A stretch of 64,000 bases of DNA from Hondaea fermentalgiana (Eukaryota > Sar > Bigyra > Thraustochytrida > Thraustochytriidae). Position numbers and translations under genes: made by a program. Positions 1-8,478 of the stretch are shown here, piece by piece. The stretch is taken from the NCBI GenBank assembly GCA_014084085.1, contig NPFB01000019.1:250532-314531 (forward strand), given 5' to 3'. A model generated the notes under the pieces. The model had not been told where the DNA came from. It made no database searches and saw only the letters and a list, made by a program, of their open reading frames with translations. The first letter of the stretch is position 1. Each line of letters starts with the position of its first letter.

Positions 1-814
1 GCTTGTAAGCAAACCGCATGCCCGCGCCCCGTGCGCAAGCCCGGCACTCGAGGACAGCGAGATTCGCGTCCGGATTTTTAGGCCTTGAAAAATCGCCTGA
101 AAAGGCGCCAAGGCTGAATGAAAGCTCGCCGTTGTACGCCCAGGCTTGGAATCCAAGGAACTTGCTTGGAGCCGAGAAAAGCCATTGCTTGCGGTCAATA
201 CCGTTGCGGTCAATGTCGAGCAGCTCGTCGACGGCGTAGATAAAGTGGTTCAGTAGCCGGTAGCTCGAGCGCTCGTGGACCGGGGCCTGCTGTGCAGCTC
301 TGCTGTTGGAGAGAATAGTCCATCCGTCGGCGCCATCGCGAAAGTCACTTGCAGCAAGGACATGGTCAGACACCTCGGTGTCGGCGATTATGGTCACGTG
401 TCCTTGCGCACTTGCTGCTTGGCCATCTGAGACGGTGTAGCTGAAGGTGGCGAGCTTGCCAGGCTTGGCGGCCACGCGAGGAGCCTCGTACATGATCCGC
501 AACTTGGAGCGCACGGGTACGGGGTGCCCTGCCGATGTAATGACGGTCGATGTCGAGTATTTGGGACTGTGCCCGTGCTGCGCATACACCTTGGCCAGGT
601 CATACAGCGTTCCTGCAGCGGGTAAACTTGTGATGGTCGCCTGAAGTTTGTCGCCGTCGTAGTCATAGCCAACGAGCGATATCTCTACCGACTTGCCTGG
701 TGCAACGCGATATACGAGATGGTGAGCCTTGGGCACCGTGTTAGCGGCCGCTGCATGGCTAACGGAGAGTGCTGCAATGAGGGCGGCGACCACCGCGCGC
801 ACCAGGGAGCGCAT
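1..814 (-). CDS. Secreted Ig-like/laminin-IV-like protein, 5' part only
   Basis: The frame opens with ATG at 814-812 and runs off the left edge with no stop, so only about 271 N-terminal residues are visible. Residues 1 to about 24 form a signal peptide: a short basic start, a long Ala/Val/Leu core and an Ala-rich end. Residues 25-140 read as a cadherin-like or bacterial-Ig-like beta domain with the pattern GYDYDGDKLQ and a terminal FSYTVSDG. Residues 150-240 (DFRDGADGW, then QWLFSAPSKFLG, then GELSFSLG) match the laminin B / domain IV fold of extracellular matrix proteins. The product is probably an adhesive or matrix-binding surface protein. It is divergent from the pseudokinase gene and shares a 1.5 kb 5' region with it. 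The family call is from motif memory; the C-terminal part, including any membrane anchor, is not in the window. Confidence 0.7.
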   Translation of the reverse strand, partial: MRSLVRAVVAALIAALSVSHAAAANTVPKAHHLVYRVAPGKSVEISLVGYDYDGDKLQATITSLPAAGTLYDLAKVYAQHGHSPKYSTSTVITSAGHPVPVRSKLRIMYEAPRVAAKPGKLATFSYTVSDGQAASAQGHVTIIADTEVSDHVLAASDFRDGADGWTILSNSRAAQQAPVHERSSYRLLNHFIYAVDELLDIDRNGIDRKQWLFSAPSKFLGFQAWAYNGELSFSLGAFSGDFSRPKNPDANLAVLECRACARGAGMRFAYK

Positions 815-1916
815 AGGCTCCGCGGTGCGCGGGTCTTTGTTAAAACGCTAGCTTTCCGACAAACGAATTACGAGCGGACAGCAATTACAGAAGCGCACTG
901 CAGTGCAACGTCGCGTTCGTCGTTGTTGGCGTCCTTGCAACAATCGGGGAGAATGGGCAAGTCCGGCGATGAAGTTGACGAGGCGAACAAGCGAGGTTCG
1001 TTGTTGCACCTTCTCCTTCTCCAACTTCTTCTCCGTTCGACGAGCTATCTCGTGTCTGAGTTTGCGGCACAGCAGTGTGCTCGGCGCACGTGATGCAGCG
1101 CGAATGTCCGCGCCAGGGTAGGCTCCACCAAATCCGGCTAGCGATCAAACGCACGCGCGCACTTGCGTGCGAGCGAGCGTGCGAGCGGCCGCTCACCCAG
1201 TCGCTCGACTAGCTGTTTGGATGTCAGATGCCTGCAGTGACTCCTTCTGTCCGTGGCGCACACCCCCTCTTTGTTTTTGCGTAGTCTTTGTAGCAAGCAA
1301 CACGTGCCAGACAGCTTGCCGGCCTCAATTTTGCTCTCACGAATGAACGGCCAACAAAAGTCTCCACGTGCACTCTTTTTGGTCGACTCAAAGGTTGCTA
1401 AAGGCGCACGTACATGGGCGCACACACCCCATTCCTCCCTTTATATTGCTCCTTTTCGATCTTTTACGCACTATTGCCGCTCACCAGTGTTCGTTTGATC
1501 GGAGCGCTCTCAACTTCCCGAGTCCGAAGTAAAGTCGCACCCCGCAAGGATATTGCACGTCGTCGCAGCGCACCATAACGGATCTTCCATAAGGATTCCT
1601 AGGTCCTCTCTACCAAGGTGCCGTTGCCCATGGGTGCGCGCACAAGGCTCGCTCGAGGGCAGCGGCCGGGGACGCGCCGAGCGAGCCGTTCACGCCGTGA
1701 GCGCCCGAAAGTTCGTCTCGCTCGCCCTGGCTGACTGGCTGGCTGGCTGATTGGCTAGCTGCATGGATGGATGGATGGATGGCCAACGCGTACGGAGCGG
1801 CCGATCGCAGGCAGGCAGGCAGGTCTGAACGTTAACAATAAATAGATTTCGCAAGTATTTTTTCCCCGCTGCCTGCCTGCGACGCAATGCAAGTAAAAGC
1901 AAACAAAGTTTCCCTA

Positions 1917-1983
1917 CAAGTGCGTGACGGCGGCCGCAAGTGCAAAGGGCGCGCGTGCAAGTGGAGAATAGGCGCGCGCAAGT
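1917..1983 (+). promoter_or_regulatory. Phased CAAGT array, cluster 1
   Basis: CAAGT occurs at 1917, 1937, 1958 and 1979 on the + strand, at steps of 20, 21 and 21 bp, usually with GCG or CGC flanks. It lies upstream of the + strand pseudokinase gene. A role as a transcription-factor array is inferred from the spacing and from similar clusters at 13368-13441 and 45710-45757. Confidence 0.4.
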
Positions 1984-2233
1984 AAAGAACGGGCCAGGCG
2001 GCCGCGGCGGTACCGAGGAGAGGTACCGGCGCGGTACCGGCGGTGCCCCTGCTGTATGCTCTAAAGAGAGATGGATCGAGGGATCGATCCTCGAATACTT
2101 TGCGTCGCCACGTCGCTTTGCTCGCGAAGAGCCCCCGGCAGAGCGGCTTCGAGGAGCTCGCGCGGGCGCGGCGGCGAGCATGGGCGCGCGCGCGTCGGCG
2201 CCCGAGGGCGCGGCGGACGGCGGCGGCGGCGGG

Positions 2234-2333
2234 NNNNNNNNNNNNNNNNNNNNNNNNNNNNNNNNNNNNNNNNNNNNNNNNNNNNNNNNNNNNNNNNNNN
2301 NNNNNNNNNNNNNNNNNNNNNNNNNNNNNNNNN
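2234..2333. other. Assembly gap (100 N)
   Basis: Exactly 100 N, the usual placeholder for a gap of unknown length. Reading frames across it are not meaningful. Confidence 0.95.
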
Positions 2334-2334
2334 C

Positions 2335-5300
2335 GCGTCGCCCTGCACTGCACTGCTCTGCGTTGCGTCGTTGCGCGTTGCGAGCGGCAGAGTCGTCCGC
2401 GGCGAGGGGGATTCGGGGACGCGAGCCAAGGGCAGGGGATCCCAGGGAGGACCTCCTGGTCACGCCCAGCTGCTCTTCGTCGAGGACGAATTAAGCGAGG
2501 ATGGAGAGGACGATGACGAAGTGGGAGAGGGCGAGAATTATCCATCCGACGCCCGGACCGGCGGCGCCCAGACGAGGAGCGATGGTCGAGGAAGTAGTAG
2601 CAATCAACAATTGCGGCCGATTGGAGTTCCGTTTCCAAACATTCCGCGCCAGGTGCAACCCGAAGATGACCACGACCCGGAAAGTGTGATTCCTTACGAG
2701 GTCTTGCAACGTGTCTCGGAACAGGCACGTGCGCGTGGTTTCGCCAAGCGTTCCGGAACGTCGCAGGTCCCAGCAGCAGGAGTCGACCGCATTGCCCCAT
2801 CCAAGACCTCGTACAGTGCTCCGCTCGTCGGGCAGCCTCTTGCTCAGATCCCGGAAGATTCCAAACTCACCAATGAAGATTGGGACGAAGATGACGAGGA
2901 TGATGATGACCTCGACGACGACGAAGCATACAGGGGGGGCTTTACACGTGACGAGGATGATGACGAGGAGGAAGAAGACCATGAGCATGCCGATCATCTT
3001 GACAACGAGAGCGATCAAGTTTCGGACGAACAGGATGAGAGCCCTGCCTCTTTGGACGATGCCGATGCTTTCAGGAGTGCCGACGAGGGAAAAGGCGAGG
3101 CTTCGAAATCCAGCGACGAAATCGCCGCAGAGATCGAGCAGGCCCATGCCACAGGCTTCGAGACGGCGACAAAGGGAGAACTCATGCCGTCGAGTAATGT
3201 TGCGCAAAAAGAGGCCCAGATTCCGCCGCGCGGACCTCCCGCAAAGGACGGTTCCGCGACGGGCAAAGCTTCGGCAAGCTCGAAAATTCCTTCGCGCCAA
3301 CTGCCTGGGACCCCGACGGGACTTCGCGAAAGCAAAGATCTTGACCTGCGAGATGTCCAATTCTTGCCTTCATTATCCAAACGCGGAAATCGCATGGGGT
3401 ACCTAGGGCGTCAACTAGTAGAGCTCCATGTGATCAAACTCCGAGACTTGCCAACGACGGCTCGTTTCGCGGAAGAGTACTCTTCAAATCTGCGCTGGAT
3501 CGCGCATGAATACTTGACACCCATTTATGGCGTGAGCAAACGCAAAGAGAATCTCTTTGTTGTCGCGACTGGCTTTGTGGAGTTTACTTTGCAGGAGCTT
3601 CTCAATACGGCCTCGGAGATTCCGTATCCATTCGTCCTCCGATTTGCCTTTCAGCTTTGTGGCGTGCTCATGTACCTGCACCAGCAAAAGCTCGCTCACT
3701 TCAACATACATGCTCACACTGTCTTTATGGATACTGCGCAGCCCCCAAACCTGCGTCTTCTCGACACGGGCATCGGACGCGCGTACCAAGGCTCGCCCTT
3801 TGCTGTGGGAAATCACAACATTCTCGTTGCCCCGGAGTTGCACTCGGAGGCAATGCGGCGGCGCAAGGACGGCGAGGCGCTCGATGGTGGACCCATAGAT
3901 GTCTTTCATTTCGCCTTTGTGCTCTGGGAAATGCTCACGGGCGTAAATGCCGCCTCTGTGACAAGCAAAATGAAGGACAAGTCCAAACTTCGCGCGCAAG
4001 AGACCGCATCACGCGGGCCTTCGTCCAAGATTTCAGGCAGGAGCTCTGCGATGAGCTCAGAAACAGACTCTGTTGAGGGAGAACGCCTACATCGCGAGAT
4101 TGAGGAAAACACACGTCCGCCTCTCCTGGGTGTCCCGCCCGAGTTTCGACCCTTGCTCGCTCAGTGCTGGGCCAATGATCCCGCCCAGCGCCCACGGGTC
4201 GCTGACTTGGCGCAACGGATCAAGAAACTCATTCTTGCAACGCGCCAGCAGTTCGAGCCTGTGCGATTCTTCTCTCCGCAAGAGGGTCTCGCTTCAGCAA
4301 ATCTCCCTCTTTGCACGCCTGCGGCTGTGCGCAGCAGACGGCGGGCGCGAATGCTCGGCAAGGAAAGACTTAAACTCCAGGTCAATCTTTGCGTTCTCCA
4401 AGACATTGCATCGACCGCGGCCGTCTCGTCAACAGCAGAGGTCGTGAGGTCAGATATCTTTGAAGGCCCGGGGCTTGCCTTCCGTAAACAAAATGCTGTG
4501 GACCTCCGCACTCTCGAAATTTGGCGGATTGAGCCTCTTTTGCGTGCCGACTCGATCGACAGTAGTGGCAACAGCAGAGGACTCCATCATGACAAGGCGA
4601 GCCAGGTCGTGCACCATTGTCGTGAACTGCGAGAACGTTTTGCCAAGTGTCCTGGTCTCTGCATGCCGCACAGCTTTCGTCGCGCAGCGCCACAGAGCGC
4701 CGGCTCTCCAGAGTCCTCAGCCGGCAAGGGCTCCGTCTTGCTCGATTACGTCAATGGCGTGTCCCTTCAAGATATTCTTGACCGCGGAGGCTGCGTTGAG
4801 CCGCATTTTCTTGCGCGGGTCGCTTGGGGCGTACTGCAAGGTCTCGGATGGCTGCATCGCTTTGGTCAGTCGCACGGCGCGCTTTGTCCGCGGAACATTC
4901 TGCTTGACCGCGCAGGCAACGTCCTTTTGTCAGGCCTGCACGTGTCTCCGAGCGCGACCGCAGTACGTATGGAGGAGATTTGGCGCGAAGAAACAACCGA
5001 GATTGGCTTTGTGGCACCCGAGGTTCTTCTCGGCAACGCCCGAGACCCTCGCGGAGATATATGGTCCCTTGGAATGTGTCTTTGGGCTTGCGCGAGCGGA
5101 CAGGCGCCGCTCACGCACATTACCACCTTTGAGCAGGCCCGCGAGTACGCCGCGAGCTACTCGATGACCCCAAATTTGGACCAAGACGTAGTTACTCAAG
5201 CTTTTCGCAAGTTTGTGGGTCGGTGCATCCTCTCGCTGCGCGAAGAGCGTCCACGTTGCGACGATCTGTTATTGGATGACTTCTTGCACGAGTATGTAGA

Positions 5301-7176
5301 CTACCAGCCATTCAGCGTTGAAAGGGGCGATGGAACACTCGTGCTTATGGATCCGGACGAGGGCAAACTACACGACGACCCTACCGACATGGAGACCCCG
5401 ATTTCGAAGGCGCGTGCAAATAACCGACTCGAGCGGCTCATTGTTCGCCATGAGGTCGCAGTTCTCACGTCTTGTGTGAAGCAGGCTTCGCTGGATGGCC
5501 AAGTGCCTACCGCGGAAGCCAAGGTCGATCGCTTTGCGCATCAGCTCACTTCGTTATCCCCAGATCACGTGCGCCGTCTCTTGGCCACCCTCTGGGGTCC
5601 CGGTCTGACAAATGCGCCCGCATACAACAACGTCGAAGTCGATATGACACGTGTACATGCGGAGGCGGAAAACCTTTTGCAGGAGCTCTCGCAGCGCGAC
5701 CTCTCTGCCAAACAGCCTGCTGGCGCCTCCGAGGTCGAAGCCAAGCCTTCCAGCGTCATGGAGTCAGCAATTATGGAGCTCACGTGGCATGTGGCGCTTG
5801 TAACTGGGCAGGTCCCGGGCAAGTCTTCTCCGAGTGACTGGGAAGTTTATCTGTCGAAGATCCTCTGGCGACAGGGCATTATTGGCCTGTCCGCAGAGGC
5901 GCTTGCAGAGCGAGGACTCCTGGGCGTGATGCTGCAAACGCGCGTGCCTCGAGTTGTTGTCCTCGACGCTGATTCGGATGGTCTTGAGATCCTCTTTGAT
6001 CTCAGCGCAGCCCTCAAGGAGGATGCGGACCTCTTTGTGCTTTCTGCTCGTCCCAATGAACACATGCACGATGCAAAGGGGGAGAAGATTAGCCGCGCCG
6101 GGTTTGCCGAGGTGGTTCTCGGCCGTCTGGCGCTCATGTACGTCTTGCTTGCGCGGCAAGGCGCCATCATTCTTCACGAGCAGGGCGACCCTGTGCTATA
6201 CAGTATTGCATCCTTTGGTCGCAAACGCGAGCCGCATCGGACGTTCGAGACGCGGTATGACGTTTTTGTAGGGTGCCCATTTGAAAGCGACGGCGACGCG
6301 CAGACAGCCTCTCAGGTCATTGTGAGCTGGCTCGCCACCAAACCATCCGAATTGCTGCTGGCTTGGGCGCGCCATGACGACGCGGAGAATGTGAGCCACT
6401 TTTTGGAACGTCTTGTCACTCTCGAGCTCACGTCTTCGGTTCTCTTTTACGCCTTTCCCTCCGATGCGCGGGCCTATTCGGGCATGGTTCGAGCCATCGC
6501 CCATGCGGTGTGCGGCAAGCCCGTGGTCGTTGTCTTTGGGCCACTGCCAAGCGAAGGCGACGAGGGCTCCGAGCAAGCTTCGACCGCAGATGTGCGTCGT
6601 GCAAGAGAGCTCTTTCTCAAGCATCTTGAACCTCTTATTGGCGACACTGTGCATATTTTCGATACAGCTGCCATGGACGAGGCCATTGAGATGGCTATCA
6701 GCATCAGCACCCTTCAGGACTCGTCGCTGCTTGCGTCACTCGAGGCACCATTGGAGGCTGGATCGTCGACAGACTCAACTGATGGTGCCAAGTCCACTGC
6801 CGCTTCTGAAGGCACGGATGTGACTGTTCATGCGCGGACAGACGCTTTCTCTTCGACTGTGCAAAAGCTTGTGGAAACATGGGACCACGCGCGTGTGCTC
6901 AAGGATCTTGGCGACGCTGCTCTCCAGGGCGATTCGACATGGTCAATGCCGCAGGGCCTGCATAACGAACTGAACATGGCCGCCCAGCTCGTGCAACGCA
7001 CGTTGTCGGCAGTCAGTGGCGTTGCTGTTGGTTCGGAACCCCCTTCGTTTGCGGATCCGAATCTCGAGGTGGCCGTGCAGGCTCTTCCGAGTGCCTTTGA
7101 CCGTTCTTCGTCCTCGTTGTCCTCGTCGTCATCTGCGTCGGGGCCTTCTGCTGTTTCCGGTCCAGACGAGCGCTAA
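2335..7176 (+). CDS. Tandem pseudokinase protein, 5' end lost at gap
   Basis: An open frame of about 1,610 codons ends at TAA 7174-7176. The nearest in-frame ATG upstream is 2071, before the gap, and the first after the gap is near 3393, so the true start is unresolved or spliced. About 2480-3060 encodes an acidic Asp/Glu-rich segment. About 3394-4230 is a kinase-fold domain that keeps a VAIK-like lysine (VIKLRD) but has HFNIHAHTVF in place of the HRD catalytic loop and LLDTG in place of DFG. About 4470-5290 is a second kinase fold with HGALCPRNILL and LLSGL at these positions, so the HRD aspartate is missing from both. Both keep an APE-type motif. The region 5760-6480 weakly resembles the AAA5 region of dynein heavy chain (WRQGIIGLSAEAL, then RVVVLDADSDG, then GAIILHEQGDPVL, then YDVFVGCP). 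The likely role is a catalytically dead scaffold. The kinase folds are solid, the dynein link tentative. Confidence 0.75.
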   Translation, partial: ASPCTALLCVASLRVASGRVVRGEGDSGTRAKGRGSQGGPPGHAQLLFVEDELSEDGEDDDEVGEGENYPSDARTGGAQTRSDGRGSSSNQQLRPIGVPFPNIPRQVQPEDDHDPESVIPYEVLQRVSEQARARGFAKRSGTSQVPAAGVDRIAPSKTSYSAPLVGQPLAQIPEDSKLTNEDWDEDDEDDDDLDDDEAYRGGFTRDEDDDEEEEDHEHADHLDNESDQVSDEQDESPASLDDADAFRSADEGKGEASKSSDEIAAEIEQAHATGFETATKGELMPSSNVAQKEAQIPPRGPPAKDGSATGKASASSKIPSRQLPGTPTGLRESKDLDLRDVQFLPSLSKRGNRMGYLGRQLVELHVIKLRDLPTTARFAEEYSSNLRWIAHEYLTPIYGVSKRKENLFVVATGFVEFTLQELLNTASEIPYPFVLRFAFQLCGVLMYLHQQKLAHFNIHAHTVFMDTAQPPNLRLLDTGIGRAYQGSPFAVGNHNILVAPELHSEAMRRRKDGEALDGGPIDVFHFAFVLWEMLTGVNAASVTSKMKDKSKLRAQETASRGPSSKISGRSSAMSSETDSVEGERLHREIEENTRPPLLGVPPEFRPLLAQCWANDPAQRPRVADLAQRIKKLILATRQQFEPVRFFSPQEGLASANLPLCTPAAVRSRRRARMLGKERLKLQVNLCVLQDIASTAAVSSTAEVVRSDIFEGPGLAFRKQNAVDLRTLEIWRIEPLLRADSIDSSGNSRGLHHDKASQVVHHCRELRERFAKCPGLCMPHSFRRAAPQSAGSPESSAGKGSVLLDYVNGVSLQDILDRGGCVEPHFLARVAWGVLQGLGWLHRFGQSHGALCPRNILLDRAGNVLLSGLHVSPSATAVRMEEIWREETTEIGFVAPEVLLGNARDPRGDIWSLGMCLWACASGQAPLTHITTFEQAREYAASYSMTPNLDQDVVTQAFRKFVGRCILSLREERPRCDDLLLDDFLHEYVDYQPFSVERGDGTLVLMDPDEGKLHDDPTDMETPISKARANNRLERLIVRHEVAVLTSCVKQASLDGQVPTAEAKVDRFAHQLTSLSPDHVRRLLATLWGPGLTNAPAYNNVEVDMTRVHAEAENLLQELSQRDLSAKQPAGASEVEAKPSSVMESAIMELTWHVALVTGQVPGKSSPSDWEVYLSKILWRQGIIGLSAEALAERGLLGVMLQTRVPRVVVLDADSDGLEILFDLSAALKEDADLFVLSARPNEHMHDAKGEKISRAGFAEVVLGRLALMYVLLARQGAIILHEQGDPVLYSIASFGRKREPHRTFETRYDVFVGCPFESDGDAQTASQVIVSWLATKPSELLLAWARHDDAENVSHFLERLVTLELTSSVLFYAFPSDARAYSGMVRAIAHAVCGKPVVVVFGPLPSEGDEGSEQASTADVRRARELFLKHLEPLIGDTVHIFDTAAMDEAIEMAISISTLQDSSLLASLEAPLEAGSSTDSTDGAKSTAASEGTDVTVHARTDAFSSTVQKLVETWDHARVLKDLGDAALQGDSTWSMPQGLHNELNMAAQLVQRTLSAVSGVAVGSEPPSFADPNLEVAVQALPSAFDRSSSSLSSSSSASGPSAVSGPDER

Positions 7177-7259
7177 ATTCTTTTGCTTTTCGATGCGCAT
7201 AACGTTTGACTCTGCGTCATCTTTGTTTGGATGTGTTCTTTTTCTTGTTTGTGTGCGTA

Positions 7260-7260
<1 letters not shown>

Positions 7261-7293
<33 letters not shown>

Positions 7294-7350
7294 GGCCGTC
7301 GCAGTTTTGTCCCTTGATGTCATGTCATGTCATGTCATGTCATGTCATGT
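7261..7350. repeat. (ACT)11 and (CATGT)6 microsatellites
   Basis: ACT is repeated 11 times at 7261-7293 and CATGT 6 times at 7321-7350, in the short spacer after the pseudokinase gene. Confidence 0.9.
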
Positions 7351-7553
7351 TATGCTTCTTCGCTTCTTCCACAGTCGTCTCGTTGGGTTCATGACCGACA
7401 AACAACATTGACGAGGTGAAAGAACTTGCAAGAGAAAAAAGAAAGGAAAAGAAAAGAAAAGAAAAAAGGCGCGATTCGCCCAGCCAGCCTTTTTACGCCC
7501 CTGCGCAGCCAAATCGCTCTTGCATCGTGGCACGTGCGCAAGTTTGGCGCAAG

Positions 7554-8243
7554 ATGAGCGACGCAAGCGAGACAGGCCCCGCGGCCCCGGTCTCCACGAC
7601 GCCAGCCTCGGAGTCGCCGGTCTCGGAACAGCAAGCACAAGAGGCAGCGGGACCGAAGCAAGGCATGAGTGGTGGCGCAAGCACCAGCGCGGCGCGAAGC
7701 ACGTGCGAGGGGTACCGCGACAAGGCGATGACGAGCGAAAAGGTAAAGATCGTCCGCGAGGGCATGGAGAAGCTAGGCTGCGACGTTCCCTTGCCAGAAT
7801 TCTTCCGTTGTAGACCGTGTGAGAATGAGGGTATCATTGGTGCCTTTTCACCCGCGAACGAGAGCGACAAGGGCCATGTGCTCTTGTGCGAGGACAACAT
7901 TGAAAAGTTTAGCGTCTCTTCGGCACACGTGGAGCGAACAGCGGCTCACGAGCTGATTCATGCCTATGACCACTGCCGGGCCAAGCTTGACTGGCAAAAT
8001 TGCCTTCATTTGGCATGCACTGAGATTCGTGCTGCCAACCTCTCCGGGGACTGCACGATGAAAGCTGAGATGGGTCGCGGGCAGTTTTCCATCAAGGGTC
8101 AGGGCGAACGCTGCATTCGAAGACGCGCAGAGTTGTCAATTGCGGGTCACGAGCATTGCAAGGACATTGCCAAGGCTGCTGTAGACAAGGTTTTTGACAA
8201 GTGCATTGCAGACCGCGCACCTTTTATTGGCAAATTCTACTGA
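7554..8243 (+). CDS. ATP23: Mitochondrial inner-membrane metalloprotease ATP23
   Basis: This is a 229-residue peptidase M76 protein. In yeast, Atp23 cuts the presequence of ATP synthase subunit 6 and helps assemble the Fo sector on the intermembrane-space side. The zinc motif HELIHAYD has its HExxH at residues 132-136. The surrounding family pattern is complete: TEIRAANLSGDC after it, and a Cys-rich tail ending in GKFY, with several cysteines suited to oxidative folding. The first ~60 residues are a poorly conserved Ser/Ala/Pro-rich stretch. I chose ATG 7554 (MSDASETG) because the frame upstream of it is a Lys/Arg-rich low-complexity run that looks like untranslated purine-rich leader. A GCGCAAGT motif lies about 10 bases before the start. 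The gene converges on DNA ligase with about 235 bp between stops. Confidence 0.92.
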   Translation: MSDASETGPAAPVSTTPASESPVSEQQAQEAAGPKQGMSGGASTSAARSTCEGYRDKAMTSEKVKIVREGMEKLGCDVPLPEFFRCRPCENEGIIGAFSPANESDKGHVLLCEDNIEKFSVSSAHVERTAAHELIHAYDHCRAKLDWQNCLHLACTEIRAANLSGDCTMKAEMGRGQFSIKGQGERCIRRRAELSIAGHEHCKDIAKAAVDKVFDKCIADRAPFIGKFY

Positions 8244-8310
8244 TTGAGATTTATCCTTTTTTTTGACCTGGTGTTCTTGTTCGTTCAATCGCCTGCTTAC
8301 ATGAACGAGC

Positions 8311-8331
8311 CAGCCAGCCAGCCAGCCAGCA
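8311..8331. repeat. CCAG/AGCC microsatellite
   Basis: Five tandem copies of a CCAG-type unit between the convergent ATP23 and ligase genes. The same unit recurs in other intergenic regions of the window. Confidence 0.8.
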
Positions 8332-8478
8332 TCATGGCGGAATATGATAAGTCAGAGATGGTTCTTTATGAGAGGAAAAGCAAAGTAAAGGTAAGAAAAG
8401 AAATGCTAGGAATGGCCAACCAACCCGGTTACTCCTTCTTTCGAAAGGACGTTGTGTGGTGTGCCCTGGCGCCACAGC

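Larger units (their letters stand above)
815..2334. other. Divergent 5' region with assembly gap
   Basis: No convincing gene lies here. The stretch separates two divergent genes. It holds CTGG/GGAT microsatellite-like sequence at 1725-1780, a periodic CAAGT array at 1917-1983, and a 100-N scaffold gap at 2234-2333 flanked by CGG-rich sequence. Open frames crossing the gap are Arg/Ala-rich GC artefacts. Confidence 0.7.

Noticed and set aside
2071..2233. ATG-initiated frame joined through the N gap to the pseudokinase ORF
   Set aside because: The 100-N gap has unknown length, so frame continuity is accidental, and the translated part is Arg/Gly-rich GC artefact.
7416..7553. Upstream extension of ATP23 with Lys/Arg-rich start
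   Set aside because: It comes from a purine-rich AAAAGAAA leader, and ATG 7554 gives the normal family length.
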